Of a DNA stretch of 64,000 nucleotides, positions 1-8,225 are shown one piece after another (position 1 is the stretch's first letter; the number at the start of each line of letters is the position of its first letter). The DNA is from Granulicella sp. L56 (GTDB lineage: Bacteria; Acidobacteriota; Terriglobia; Terriglobales; Acidobacteriaceae), in assembly GCF_009765835.1 (NCBI RefSeq), contig NZ_LMUS01000006.1, forward strand, positions 1,880,438-1,944,437. The letters are read 5' to 3'. The position numbers and the translations under genes are program-made. Under the pieces are notes generated by a model. That model made no database searches, had not been told where the DNA came from, and saw only the letters and a program-made list of their open reading frames with translations.

Positions 1-58
1 AATATCCGGCTCGGTTCTAGAGGCTAGAATCGGGCCTTTCTGCGGTAGCATAGCTGGC

Positions 59-274
59 ATGAAGAAGAAGACAGTCCCACAACTGATTTGGGAAGTGTTC
101 TCTGTCGGTATTGGCGCGGCTATTCTTCAGGCTATTGCCCGATGGATGCTCCACCGATCTAATGCAACGTGGTTTGCGTTTGGTCTGGGGTTGGCGACTT
201 GAACGTTCGCCTCCGCCGTGGTATTCACGATTCTCTATCTAAGGTCAAGAAGATCAAAAAAACGCATGGGTTAG
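59..274 (+). pseudogene. Small two-segment membrane protein interrupted by an in-frame TGA
   Basis: An ATG at 59 opens a 47-codon frame that stops at a TGA (200-202). The same frame then continues without a stop to a TAG at 272-274. Read through, it encodes about 71 residues with a Lys-rich start, a hydrophobic stretch near residues 15-30, a second one near 38-63 that spans the TGA, and a very basic tail (RSRRSKKR). The TGA falls inside the second hydrophobic segment, where a Trp (TGG) would fit. This suggests a recent nonsense mutation, a sequencing error, or a truncated 47-residue product. I do not recognise the family. An upstream ribosome site is not obvious. Confidence 0.4.
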
Positions 275-295
275 CAAACGTATTTATTGCCCAAA

Positions 296-323
296 AGAGC
301 GCCGACGTCTCCGTTGGCGCTCT
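296..323 (-). terminator. Hairpin terminator after the GNAT gene
   Basis: The arms GAGCGCC (297-303) and GGCGCTC (316-322) pair perfectly around a 12-base loop. On the minus strand the stem is followed by TTTTGG. It lies 22 bases past the stop of the acetyltransferase gene. Confidence 0.55.
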
Positions 324-344
324 CCCAGTGGATCTATTCCGGCA

Positions 345-887
345 TCAATCGCGTTTCTGTGTGAGCGAAAGTTCCATGAATACATTCGCTCTCACAAAAG
401 GCGACGGCCTTGGCGGCAGATGCCGGAATCCTAATGACTCGTACAGATGCACCGCATTGGTGAGCTTGTCGCTGCTCTCCAGCGTAAGCAGCGTTGCCCC
501 GGCGGCTCGTGCCTGTTCAATGACGTGGCTCAGCAGCTTGCGGCCGATCCCGCGCCCGCGATGCTGCTCATCGACCGCCATCTTGGCTATCTGATAGACG
601 CCTGCTCCCTCCGGAATCAGCGCGCAACAACCAACCGCGCGTCCATGGACGCAGGCCATGTAGATAAATCCGCCCGGCTCGATGATGTGGCCGATGGGAT
701 TGCCCAGCATCTCGCGGTCCGGCTCTTCCAAGCCAAAGTATTTGTCGATCCACGCCTCGTTCAACGCACGAAAGGCTGCGGCATCGGCCAGCTTGAACGG
801 GCGCAACTGAATCGTCTCGTCATGCATGGAAGTATTCTCTCTCGAAGCATGGTCAGGTATGTCGGCGAGGTCGATGGCGAACGGCAT
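345..887 (-). CDS. GNAT family N-acetyltransferase
   Basis: Predicted to move an acetyl group from acetyl-CoA to an amine; the substrate cannot be read from sequence. The acetyl-CoA loop is visible as QHRGRGIGRKLL near residues 107-118, preceded by the AKMAVD strand and followed by the usual C-terminal LYESLGFR motif. At 180 residues it has normal single-domain length. The ATG at 887 has a good upstream AAGGGGA. An alternative ATG at 827 (MHDETIQ) would remove 20 residues that do not look like GNAT fold, so the start is uncertain. It is transcribed away from the LysR gene, and such divergent pairs are often regulator and target. Confidence 0.85.
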   Translation of the reverse strand: MPFAIDLADIPDHASRENTSMHDETIQLRPFKLADAAAFRALNEAWIDKYFGLEEPDREMLGNPIGHIIEPGGFIYMACVHGRAVGCCALIPEGAGVYQIAKMAVDEQHRGRGIGRKLLSHVIEQARAAGATLLTLESSDKLTNAVHLYESLGFRHLPPRPSPFVRANVFMELSLTQKRD

Positions 888-1030
888 AATGAAGTCCCCT
901 TAGCCATCAAGCTAAGTTTCCCCAACTCATATGTCCAATATCTTGTTTGTCCGGATTATGATATGAAAAGTCTTGATAAAGATCCCTTCTTCTAAGTTTT
1001 AAGTATTGATAGAGAAACTCCTTTCTTTCT
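888..1030. promoter_or_regulatory. Divergent promoter region between GNAT and LysR genes
   Basis: These 143 bases are clearly AT-richer than the flanks and must hold promoters for both genes. LysR regulators usually bind between themselves and a divergent target. No single strong operator or promoter could be fixed by eye. Confidence 0.4.
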
Positions 1031-1957
1031 ATGGATAGCGATATCGAGCTGCGCCACCTTCGTTACTTCGTCGCCGTCGCCGAAGAGCTTCACTTCGGCC
1101 GCGCCGCCGTCCGGCTGCATCTCGCCCAGCCGCCACTGTCGCAGCAGATCCGCAAGCTCGAAGGGATTCTCGGTTATCCTCTCTTCGTGCGCACCTCGCG
1201 CACGGTCAAGCTCACCGCTGCCGGCGAAGTCTTTCTCGATCGCGCCCGGCGTACTCTGCGCAATGTGAAAGACGACATGGAAGAGGTCCGCAGCATCGGC
1301 CGCGGCGATGTCGGCTCTTTGCGCGTCGGCTTCATCGGCTCCAGTATGTTGACGCCTCTGCCTGCCATGCTGGGCCAGTACCGCAAACAGTATCCAAAGG
1401 TGCAGTTGCAACTGCGCGAGACCTACACCTCGGGCGTTGTGCAGTCACTCAGCAAGGGCACGTTGGACGCAGGGTTTCTACGCGACGGAGACCCCACCGA
1501 AGGCATCGTCACGGAGACGCTCTTCTCCGAGCCCTTCGTCGCCGTGCTTCCGCACACCCATCCGCTGGCCACGCGGACCGGCATCTCTGCGGCACAACTG
1601 TGCGACGAACCCTTCGTCTACTTCTCCCCCGTGGCTGGCACGCTCGCGTACGAAAAGTCGATCTCGCTCTGCGAAGCGCATGGCTTTCGGCCGCGCATCG
1701 TTCAGGAAGCGCCGCAGTGGCTTACGATTCTGCGTCTGGTCGGCGCGGGCCTTGGAGTCACCATCGCACCGGCCTGTGTCCGGCAGATCGCCGCGCCCAA
1801 TATCGTCTGCCTTAACCTGCATGGCGCAAAGGTAAACAGCGACATCGAGCTCGCGTATCAGGCTAACGAGAGCCGCGCCATCGTCAAGGCCTTTGCAGCG
1901 ATCGCCCGCGCCAGCTTCCGCGCCGCACGACATTCAAAAAACAAAGCACGCAGTTAG
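1031..1957 (+). CDS. LysR family transcriptional regulator
   Basis: A cytoplasmic DNA-binding regulator responding to a small ligand. The N-terminal winged helix-turn-helix (about residues 5-65) has the family signature: LRHLRYFVAVAEELHFGRAA, then LAQPPLSQQIRKLE and the wing ending FVRTSRTVKLT. The remaining residues form the two-lobed periplasmic-binding-like effector domain, including the GSLRVGFIGS strand that starts it. The length of 308 residues is standard. The ATG at 1031 is chosen because the family start is 5-6 residues before the ELRHL motif. It is divergent from the acetyltransferase; the ligand is unknown. Confidence 0.95.
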   Translation: MDSDIELRHLRYFVAVAEELHFGRAAVRLHLAQPPLSQQIRKLEGILGYPLFVRTSRTVKLTAAGEVFLDRARRTLRNVKDDMEEVRSIGRGDVGSLRVGFIGSSMLTPLPAMLGQYRKQYPKVQLQLRETYTSGVVQSLSKGTLDAGFLRDGDPTEGIVTETLFSEPFVAVLPHTHPLATRTGISAAQLCDEPFVYFSPVAGTLAYEKSISLCEAHGFRPRIVQEAPQWLTILRLVGAGLGVTIAPACVRQIAAPNIVCLNLHGAKVNSDIELAYQANESRAIVKAFAAIARASFRAARHSKNKARS

Positions 1958-1959
1958 AG

Positions 1960-2103
1960 GCTGGTGAAAATTCGTTGCACTAAAGAGCATGGGCTTCAGC
2001 CGCGCCTTAGATCCAAATTTGTTTTTGCTTCTAGGTACGCCAAGCCTTTAGGCTTGGCCTCTATCGAAAGAACAAAACCGGGGCTTCAGCCCCTGGGGTA
2101 TGC
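1960..2103. repeat. Cluster of short GGCTTCAGCC-type palindromes
   Basis: Three short palindromic units follow each other between two genes: GGGCTTCAGCCGCG near 1990, GCCAAGCCTTTAGGCTTGGC near 2040-2059, and GGGGCTTCAGCCCC near 2082-2095. They resemble extragenic palindromes that recur in acidobacterial genomes. The last one may also act as a terminator for the nucleotidase gene (minus strand). Confidence 0.55.
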
Positions 2104-2105
2104 GC

Positions 2106-2633
2106 CTATCCCAGAAACAACTGCTCGACCTCGAGCCAGTTCTTTACCCGTTTAAACCCTGTCACCTTCGCATTATGCGGCGAACTATACAGAATCCCCG
2201 TACCTTCAAATCGCCTCAACTGCCGCGGGTTATCGTCGATCAGGTAGTCTGCCCGCAGAATCCCCTTGTCCCCGCAGTAGACAATCTGCGCAGGCGAGAT
2301 AAAAGGAAAGTGCCTCTCCAGCCAGCGGTACTTCTGCGCAAACGAGGTAGGAATCTCCATCGCCGCCGTGGCGATAAACACCTCATATTTTTGCTGCAAA
2401 CTCTCCAGCACACGCTGCGCATCCGGCATCACGGCAAGGTTTTCGAAGAAGTCCTCCGACCGCAGATATGCTTCGAGCGCATTGTGTCGGTCGCTCGATA
2501 CCACCTGCCAAAGCCACTTGCCTTCGAGATCGGCAACCGTAAGCTGCTCATCGTAATCGCGGTTATAACGCAGCAGATGCTCGGCTATCGCATCCGCCAT
2601 CACCTCATCCATGTCTACGCAAATCCGCTTCAA
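2106..2633 (-). CDS. 5'(3')-deoxyribonucleotidase-like HAD phosphatase (NT5C family)
   Basis: Predicted to dephosphorylate (deoxy)nucleoside monophosphates in the cytoplasm. The HAD nucleophile motif is at the N-terminus: VDMDEVMAD, with Asp7 as nucleophile and Asp9 as general acid. A helical cap follows, and a C-terminal DDNPRQL supplies the acidic metal-binding pair. The length of 175 residues and motif spacing match the small bacterial NT5C (PF06941) proteins. The next gene upstream on the same strand (zinc-ribbon protein) ends 39 bases away, so the two may be cotranscribed. Substrate preference is inference from the family. Confidence 0.85.
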   Translation of the reverse strand: MKRICVDMDEVMADAIAEHLLRYNRDYDEQLTVADLEGKWLWQVVSSDRHNALEAYLRSEDFFENLAVMPDAQRVLESLQQKYEVFIATAAMEIPTSFAQKYRWLERHFPFISPAQIVYCGDKGILRADYLIDDNPRQLRRFEGTGILYSSPHNAKVTGFKRVKNWLEVEQLFLG

Positions 2634-2672
2634 AACAAACTCACCCTCTGGCCCTAAGCCCTGGTCTCTAGT

Positions 2673-3452
2673 TTAAAGCGACCGCACAATCGAAGCCGCA
2701 ATACTCTCCACCGGCACCGTCTTTCGCTGCGGAGCGTCCCTCGCCGGATCGTAATACAGCAGCCGCCCGCAGCTCTCGCACGTCATCATGTCGTCATCGT
2801 TGCTGCGGTCGCGCAGATCGTTCCATCGCTGCGGACGCAACATCATCTGGCAGGCCATACATTTCTGGTTCAGCGCCTCGGCCAACCCAGTTCCCTTGCC
2901 CTTGGAGATCCGGTCATAGTTCGAGAGCGACGACTCGCCAATCTCCGGACGCAACGCCACCCGCTTCTGATCAACTTCAGTCAACGCAATCTTATCTTTG
3001 GCGATCGTCTCGGCGGCCCGCAGCCGTTCGCGCTCCAGCGTCTTCGTCGCATCCTCCACCGCTTCATCGGCGACGGCCTTCTGCGCCTCTAACGCCTCGC
3101 TGCGTTCCATGCTCTCCAGCTCGGAGTCCTCCAACCGGCTCACCTCGGCCTCAGCAAAACCGATCTCGTGCTCAAAGGCTGTCACCTGCGCTGTCGTCGT
3201 CGCCATGTCCATCTGCTTGCGAACGCGGGCAGCCTTCGCCTGATGGTCCTTCACATCGGACTCCTGCCGCCGCCGCAGCACCTCTTCCTTGGCGATCAGG
3301 TTGAGCACCACCGCTCGCTGCCCTTCAATTGCCCTGGCCTTGGCCTCCAGCTCAGCGATGCGCTTCGGCAGAGCGGTCATCTCATCGCGCAGGCGCTTCG
3401 CCTCGACATCGAGTCCTTGCAGCACAATCAACTTCTCAAGATCCGGATGCAT
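2673..3452 (-). CDS. Zinc-ribbon coiled-coil protein (CT398/PF02591 type)
   Basis: This family has a long antiparallel coiled coil and a C-terminal C4 zinc ribbon. Its members are widespread but poorly understood. Here residues 1 to about 180 are a near-continuous heptad-rich helix (Glu/Lys/Ala rich). They are followed by CMACQM and CESCGR pairs that make the zinc site. The ATG at 3452 is preferred over a GTG two codons earlier because it sits 5 bases after AAAGGAG. The protein has 259 residues, typical for the family. It is divergent from the pseudokinase gene, with an inverted repeat pair between them. Confidence 0.88.
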   Translation of the reverse strand: MHPDLEKLIVLQGLDVEAKRLRDEMTALPKRIAELEAKARAIEGQRAVVLNLIAKEEVLRRRQESDVKDHQAKAARVRKQMDMATTTAQVTAFEHEIGFAEAEVSRLEDSELESMERSEALEAQKAVADEAVEDATKTLERERLRAAETIAKDKIALTEVDQKRVALRPEIGESSLSNYDRISKGKGTGLAEALNQKCMACQMMLRPQRWNDLRDRSNDDDMMTCESCGRLLYYDPARDAPQRKTVPVESIAASIVRSL

Positions 3453-3508
3453 TCGCACTCCTTTGACTTATTAGAGCAGGTATATCGCACGAAGGAACAG
3501 GCAGGAGT

Positions 3509-3575
3509 AAAGACGAAATACAGGGGTCTCTCCACTGCGGCGGCAAGTACGCCGCCTTCGGTCGAGATGACGTAG
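3509..3575 (-). repeat. Intergenic repeat family A, copy 1
   Basis: This copy reads CGAAATACAGGGGTCTCTCC at one end and GGTCGAGATGACGTA at the other, around a variable GC hairpin (GGCGGC...GCCGCC). The family orientation is defined as plus when GTCATCTCGACC comes first, so this copy is minus. It pairs head to head with copy 2. Confidence 0.9.
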
Positions 3576-3605
3576 ATTTTAGGTGCTCCGCAAACCCACT
3601 ACAAA

Positions 3606-3663
3606 CCTACGTCATCTCGACCGGAGCGCAGCGCAGTGGAGAGACCCCTGTATTTCGTCTTTT
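3606..3663 (+). repeat. Intergenic repeat family A, copy 2
   Basis: Plus-oriented copy: ACGTCATCTCGACCGGAG, a short variable part, then GTGGAGAGACCCCTGTATTT. With copy 1 it forms a large inverted repeat with a spacer of about 30 bases, in the divergent region before the pseudokinase. Confidence 0.9.
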
Positions 3664-3863
3664 ACTGCGCTGGCAAGAACGATCCCTCTGGAAAATCCCC
3701 GCAAAAACACATGTGCTATCTTTCGCACCATATCCGTCAATTGAGCACACAACTCCGATGGAGGATAATAAGTCCTAATGAGCAGGCGCAATGCCAGCTC
3801 TTTGGCGTAAATTCCGCCGCTTGCCCCACTTGCCTGCCACAAATCCCCAGGACTGGAAGACAG

Positions 3864-5159
3864 ATGCAACTTTGGAACGAATATGAAGGACGAATCGTCG
3901 CGGATCAATTCCCGCTGAAAAAGCTGCTTGAACCCGAAGGCAGAAGCGCTTTCTTTTCAACGACAAATGGCTCCGATGCCCCCGCCGTCATCCGCCTGAT
4001 CGAGGCCCACTTCGACGAACCGGAGATCCTCGCTCGATGGAGTGAAGTCGCCAAAGTTGACCAGCCAAACCTCATCAAGCTCAAGAAGTTCGGCCAGACC
4101 ACCCTCGACGAGACCGCGCTTCTCTATGCCGTCATGGAACCCGCTGACGCCAGCCTCGCCGACATCCTCAAAGAGCGCTCACTCACAACGCAGGAGGCCA
4201 CGCAGCTAGCCACCAGCCTCGTCCCAGCGCTTGCGGCCCTGCACGCCCATAACCTCGTCCACGAACACCTCAACGCGGCCAACGTGCTCGCCATCGGCGA
4301 AGTCATCAAGCTGCGCAGCGACTGCATTCGCGAAGCCCCCGAGGGCGCGGAGGCCACCGAAGCCAAGGCCCGCGATGTGCGCGATCTCTCCACCCTCCTC
4401 ATTCGCGCGCTCACCTTGCAGAACAGGTTCCCCGTCGGAACAACCCTGCCTGCACCCTTCCACGAGATCGTCACCAACGGCCTCAGCGGGGCCTGGGGAC
4501 TTCCACAGATCGCCGCGGCGCTCGCACCCGCTACTCCTAAGCAGCCAGCACCATCGGTACCAGCTCCCCCAATCCAGAAGCCAAAGGCCGACCAGGAAGC
4601 GACGGTTCCCACGCCCGCGACGGTATCGGAGCCAAGACCTCGCATCGTCGCTCCCGTCTCCGCTGTGGATGAGGACCACCCGCGCCGCTTTCTCCCCTGG
4701 ACCACCATCGCCGCGGCCGTCATTTTGGCGATATTTATAGGCTGGCACTTCCTGCACAAATCCCCTGTGCCGATCCCCAACCTGGCCACCATGCCATCGG
4801 GAACTACCCAGCCAGCCTCCAACGTTGCCGCCGCAACCGTGCCAACAGCTTCAAATGCAACAACTTCAACCGCATCCAGAGTCAGCGTTGCCCCGGCCAA
4901 CGGCCCCCGCACCCAATGGAGGGTCGTAGCCTACACCTACAACCATCAAAATCAGGCGCAGGATAAGGCTGCCCAGATTCTCAGCAAGCACGCCGCGCTC
5001 AACCCGGAAGTCTTTGCACCCAAGGGACATGCGCCCTATCTGGTCACCGTCGGCGGCTCCATGAGCCACGATGAAGCGATATCATTCCGGCGCAAAGCCC
5101 GTTCCGAAGGTCTGCCGCGCGACACCTACGCGCAGAACTTTCCGGCAAACGCCCGCTAA
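3864..5159 (+). CDS. Membrane pseudokinase with C-terminal SPOR domain
   Basis: The N-terminal 160 residues follow the plan of a Ser/Thr kinase: hinge-like YAVMEPADASLADIL at 88-102 and an HxxLxxxN loop at 133-140. The catalytic elements are lost. HRD is HEH (133-135), the loop Lys is Asn, no glycine-rich loop is seen, the VAIK Lys is Arg, and DFG is degenerate. A Pro/Ala-rich linker leads to one membrane segment (about 273-297) and an extracytoplasmic SPOR-like domain (about 352-431), a fold that binds denuded glycan strands at division sites. The start at 3864 follows GGAAG. It is probably a signalling scaffold rather than an enzyme. The roles are inferred from the domains. Confidence 0.75.
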   Translation: MQLWNEYEGRIVADQFPLKKLLEPEGRSAFFSTTNGSDAPAVIRLIEAHFDEPEILARWSEVAKVDQPNLIKLKKFGQTTLDETALLYAVMEPADASLADILKERSLTTQEATQLATSLVPALAALHAHNLVHEHLNAANVLAIGEVIKLRSDCIREAPEGAEATEAKARDVRDLSTLLIRALTLQNRFPVGTTLPAPFHEIVTNGLSGAWGLPQIAAALAPATPKQPAPSVPAPPIQKPKADQEATVPTPATVSEPRPRIVAPVSAVDEDHPRRFLPWTTIAAAVILAIFIGWHFLHKSPVPIPNLATMPSGTTQPASNVAAATVPTASNATTSTASRVSVAPANGPRTQWRVVAYTYNHQNQAQDKAAQILSKHAALNPEVFAPKGHAPYLVTVGGSMSHDEAISFRRKARSEGLPRDTYAQNFPANAR

Positions 5160-5233
5160 CATAAACAGTTTCATTGAGAAACAGGCGCGAATCTCTGAAT
5201 CGTGCCTGTTTTTTCCTAATCCAATCTTCATTC

Positions 5234-6886
5234 ATGGCTACGACCACACTCGACCTACCCAGCGCAAAATCTAAAGCGCCTCACGCCGACGGCCACTCCG
5301 GACATACGGAAGAGCGGCCCTGGCGGCCCAGCATCAATCCGTGGATCGTCGCCATGACGGTCACGCTCGCCACCTTCATGGAGGTGCTCGACTCCTCCAT
5401 CGCCAACGTGGCGCTGCCACACATCGCTGGTGGCCTCGGCTCCACCCAGGACGAAGCCACCTGGGTGCTGACGGCCTATCTGGTCGCGAACGCCATCATC
5501 CTGCCTGCCGGCGCATACATGACCACCTTTATCGGGCGCAAGAAGTTCTACATGATCTGCGTCGCGCTCTTCGGCATCAGCTCCGCGCTCTGCGGACTGG
5601 CTCCCTCGCTGCCGATCCTCGTCTTCTGCCGCATCCTGCAAGGCGCTGGCGGCGGTGGTCTGGCTCCATCGGAACAGGCCATCCTGGCCGATACCTTTCC
5701 TCCTGAGAAGCGCGGTCAGGCCTTTGCCATGTATGGTCTCGCGGTCGTGGTCGCACCGGCCATCGGGCCTACGCTGGGCGGCTATATCACCGACCGCTTC
5801 GACTGGCGCTGGATCTTCTTCCTCAACATCCCCATCTGCATTCTGTCGCTGTTCCTCACGTCGCGCATCGTTGAAGACCCGCCTTATGTCAAGAAGCAGG
5901 TCGAAGAGTCGCAGCGCGGCGGCATCAAGCTCGACTTCCTCGGTTTCGGTCTGCTCGGCCTTACCTTCGGCTCGCTGGAGTTCCTGCTCGACAAGGGCCA
6001 GGAGGACGACTGGTTCTCCTCGCACCTCATCACCTTCTTCGCCATCGTCTGCGTGGTCGCCTTCGTCCTGATGATCTATTGGGAGCTGCGGCAGCTTCGC
6101 ATCGGCCACCGTCCCATCCTCAACCTGACACTCTTCAAGCGGCGCAACTTCGCCATCAGCTTCCTGCTGATGTTCGTGCTCGGCTTCGCGCTCTACGGCA
6201 CCACCGTGCTGATACCGCAGTTCGTGCAGACGCTGCTGGGCTATACCGCCGAGCTTGCCGGGCTAGTGCTGTCTCCCGCAGGCTTCATCATGATGGCCAT
6301 GATGCCGATCGTCGGCTTCCTCTCCGGCAAGGTCGATGCGCGTAAACTCATCGCCTTCGGCTTCCTCATGCTTACCTCGGCTCTGATCGAGATGCATACG
6401 CTCAACCTCGGTGTCAGCTACAAATATCTGGCCTTCCTGCGTATCTTCCAGGCCTCGGGACTGGCGTTCCTCTTCATTCCCATCAACACCATCGCCTACA
6501 TCGGCGTAAAGCAATCGGAGAACAACGACGTCTCCGGCCTGACCAACCTTGCCCGTAATATCGGCGGCTCCTGCGGTACGGCATTCATGGCGACCATGTT
6601 GCTGCGTCGCACGGCCACCCATGAAAACAACATGGTGCGGAACCTGACCACCGCCAATCCTGCCTTCAACGCGCAGGTCGACGCGCTCAAAGGTTCCTTC
6701 GGGCAAGGCTTTCAGGCTATTCATTCGGCGCAGGCTTACATCTATAACCAGCTTCACCGGCAGGCTGCGATGCTGGCTTACCTCGACATCATCCAGTACC
6801 TCGCGATCTTCTGCGCCTGTATGTTGCCGCTGTTGTTCCTCATCCCTCGCCCGCCAAAACATGCCAGCCCTTCCGCTGGCCATTAG
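5234..6886 (+). CDS. EmrB/QacA-type (DHA2) MFS drug exporter
   Basis: An inner-membrane proton antiporter with 14 predicted membrane segments. The first segment carries FMEVLDSSIANVALPHIAGG, the acidic signature of the DHA2 family. The cytoplasmic loop motif is IGRKKF, and a glycine-rich antiporter motif follows near ALVPAIGPTLGG-like sequence (AVVVAPAIGPTLGGYI). The length of 550 residues is normal. The ATG at 5234 is chosen because it leaves the usual 35-40 residue soluble start; the ribosome site is weak. EmrB proteins often work with an EmrA (HlyD) adaptor and a TolC channel, but neither is adjacent. Substrates are unknown. Confidence 0.93.
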   Translation: MATTTLDLPSAKSKAPHADGHSGHTEERPWRPSINPWIVAMTVTLATFMEVLDSSIANVALPHIAGGLGSTQDEATWVLTAYLVANAIILPAGAYMTTFIGRKKFYMICVALFGISSALCGLAPSLPILVFCRILQGAGGGGLAPSEQAILADTFPPEKRGQAFAMYGLAVVVAPAIGPTLGGYITDRFDWRWIFFLNIPICILSLFLTSRIVEDPPYVKKQVEESQRGGIKLDFLGFGLLGLTFGSLEFLLDKGQEDDWFSSHLITFFAIVCVVAFVLMIYWELRQLRIGHRPILNLTLFKRRNFAISFLLMFVLGFALYGTTVLIPQFVQTLLGYTAELAGLVLSPAGFIMMAMMPIVGFLSGKVDARKLIAFGFLMLTSALIEMHTLNLGVSYKYLAFLRIFQASGLAFLFIPINTIAYIGVKQSENNDVSGLTNLARNIGGSCGTAFMATMLLRRTATHENNMVRNLTTANPAFNAQVDALKGSFGQGFQAIHSAQAYIYNQLHRQAAMLAYLDIIQYLAIFCACMLPLLFLIPRPPKHASPSAGH

Positions 6887-6895
6887 AAACAGCAA

Positions 6896-6940
6896 GCAAA
6901 ATGCCGGGGTCTCTGTGCTACGACCCCGGTCGAGAGCTCG
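6896..6940 (-). repeat. Very degenerate family A repeat that can fold as a terminator
   Basis: GGGGTCTCT and GGTCGAGA keep the order and spacing of family A in minus orientation; about 20 of the first 27 bases match other copies. Within it, CCGGGGT (6904-6910) and ACCCCGG (6923-6929) pair, so it may end transcription of the exporter gene. Confidence 0.45.
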
Positions 6941-7035
6941 TGCATTTGCGGTGCGGGATAATTTCCTCTGGTTCTTGGGAAAGGGCCTGAGGGCTGGATA
7001 GCATTCAGAAATAAATCCGGTAATAAAATCGATTC

Positions 7036-7893
7036 ATGCTCAGGCAATCCCTCTCCCCTCGCGCCCGCTCTCTCGGATCTATCGCCTTGCTCGCCATCGT
7101 CAGCCTCCTCTTCATTGGGCCTTCCATGGCGCAATCGATCCAGCAAGCGCCGCCGCTCGACGGCATCGCCCATATCGCGATCCGCGTCCACAACCTCGAT
7201 GCCGCGCGTGACTTCTACAAAAAGCTCGGCTTCGACGAAGCCTTCGCCCTGAGCAAAGACGGCGCGGTCTACCAGTCCTTCATCAAGCTGGACGACCGCC
7301 AGTTCATCGAGCTTTATCCCACCACTGCGAAGGACTCCGAGATCGGCTTCCTCCACCTGTGCTTCGAGAGCGACAACCTGCAGGCCGTCTACAACGATTA
7401 CATCGCGCGCGGCGTCCATCCCAACTTCAAGATCCGCAAGGCCGGAGCGGGCAATCTGTTGTTCACGATGAAAGGCCCTCTGCAGGCGACCGGACCACAG
7501 AACATCGAGTACACGCAATATATGCCTGGCTCGCGCCACTATAGCGACCGCGGCCAGCACCTCGGCGCGGACCGCGTGGGAACCAAACTCGTCTCCGTCA
7601 CCCTCGCCATGCAGGACCCCGTTGCCGCGCGGGAGTTCTACCTGAAGCAGCTTGAGTTCACTCCCGACGCCCACCGCCTCGGTGTCTTCGATCTGCCCGG
7701 AACCTCCGGCGAGCAGGTGGAGATCGTGCCGGTCGCGAGCCTCGGCAGCAAGGGCCGCATTACGCTTGCCACCGTCAGCCTGAAAGACTCTGCCCGGCTG
7801 CTGAAGCAGGCACATGTCGTCTTCAAAAAATCGAGGAGGTCGCTGACTGTTACTGATCCCGACGGCAACTTGATCGTCCTTGAAACGCGTTAG
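7036..7893 (+). CDS. Secreted protein with two VOC (glyoxalase-fold) domains
   Basis: Residues 1-33 form a signal peptide (basic start, Leu/Ile core, end at SMAQ). Two vicinal-oxygen-chelate modules follow. The first runs about 42-165 (DGIAHIAIRVHNLDAARDFY, ending around a Glu-containing IEYTQY strand). The second runs about 183-285 (LVSVTLAMQDPVAAREFY, ending TDPDGNLIVLE). Each half keeps a potential metal ligand (His near the start, Glu near the end of domain 1), though the second half lacks the first His. Substrate is unknown; glyoxalase, dioxygenase and binding roles are all possible. An exported VOC protein is less common than a cytoplasmic one. Confidence 0.82.
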   Translation: MLRQSLSPRARSLGSIALLAIVSLLFIGPSMAQSIQQAPPLDGIAHIAIRVHNLDAARDFYKKLGFDEAFALSKDGAVYQSFIKLDDRQFIELYPTTAKDSEIGFLHLCFESDNLQAVYNDYIARGVHPNFKIRKAGAGNLLFTMKGPLQATGPQNIEYTQYMPGSRHYSDRGQHLGADRVGTKLVSVTLAMQDPVAAREFYLKQLEFTPDAHRLGVFDLPGTSGEQVEIVPVASLGSKGRITLATVSLKDSARLLKQAHVVFKKSRRSLTVTDPDGNLIVLETR

Positions 7894-7952
7894 AAGCAAC
7901 CCGGCATGGGGCACCTCCACTCCTAATGGAGCAAGTACCACGGAGGTGTCGT

Positions 7953-8162
7953 ATGCAGGCAGTTCACGCGGGCCAGTGCGGCCTTTGTAGCCATTTTGGC
8001 GAGACCCACGCTCCCAACAAAGTTCTGGTAACAATTATGGCCAGCAAAAAGGCCGACGTATCCCTGCTCGACACCTGCGGCCACCCGAAGCACGCCACGC
8101 TCCACCTGAAGGTCACTCCTATCAGCGGATGCGACGGCTTCCACGAAGCGGCAAGAGCCTGA
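7953..8162 (+). CDS. Small cysteine-containing protein, function unknown
   Basis: A 69-residue protein starting at an ATG 6 bases after a perfect GGAGG (7942-7946). It has CGLC near residues 9-12, a further Cys near 43 in TCGHP, and one near 59 in GCDGF. His residues lie close to each, so a small metal or iron-sulfur site is possible. There is no signal peptide or membrane segment. It sits alone between the VOC gene and prmC. I do not recognise a named family. The strong ribosome site and codon use typical of the region argue that it is real. Confidence 0.65.
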   Translation: MQAVHAGQCGLCSHFGETHAPNKVLVTIMASKKADVSLLDTCGHPKHATLHLKVTPISGCDGFHEAARA

Positions 8163-8225
8163 TTTCGATAGCGAGTATTCCTTTCACGGCCTGACGCGAG
8201 ACAATAGCTGCAAGCACCCAGCAAA

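Noticed and set aside
169..594. Plus-strand frame of 141 codons at the left end
   Set aside because: Most of it is antisense to the GNAT gene and it begins inside the small membrane ORF; no ribosome site or family features.
3636..3863. N-terminal extension of the pseudokinase reaching into repeat copy 2
   Set aside because: The first 76 residues are translated repeat and leader DNA. The ATG at 3864 with GGAAG before it is a better start.
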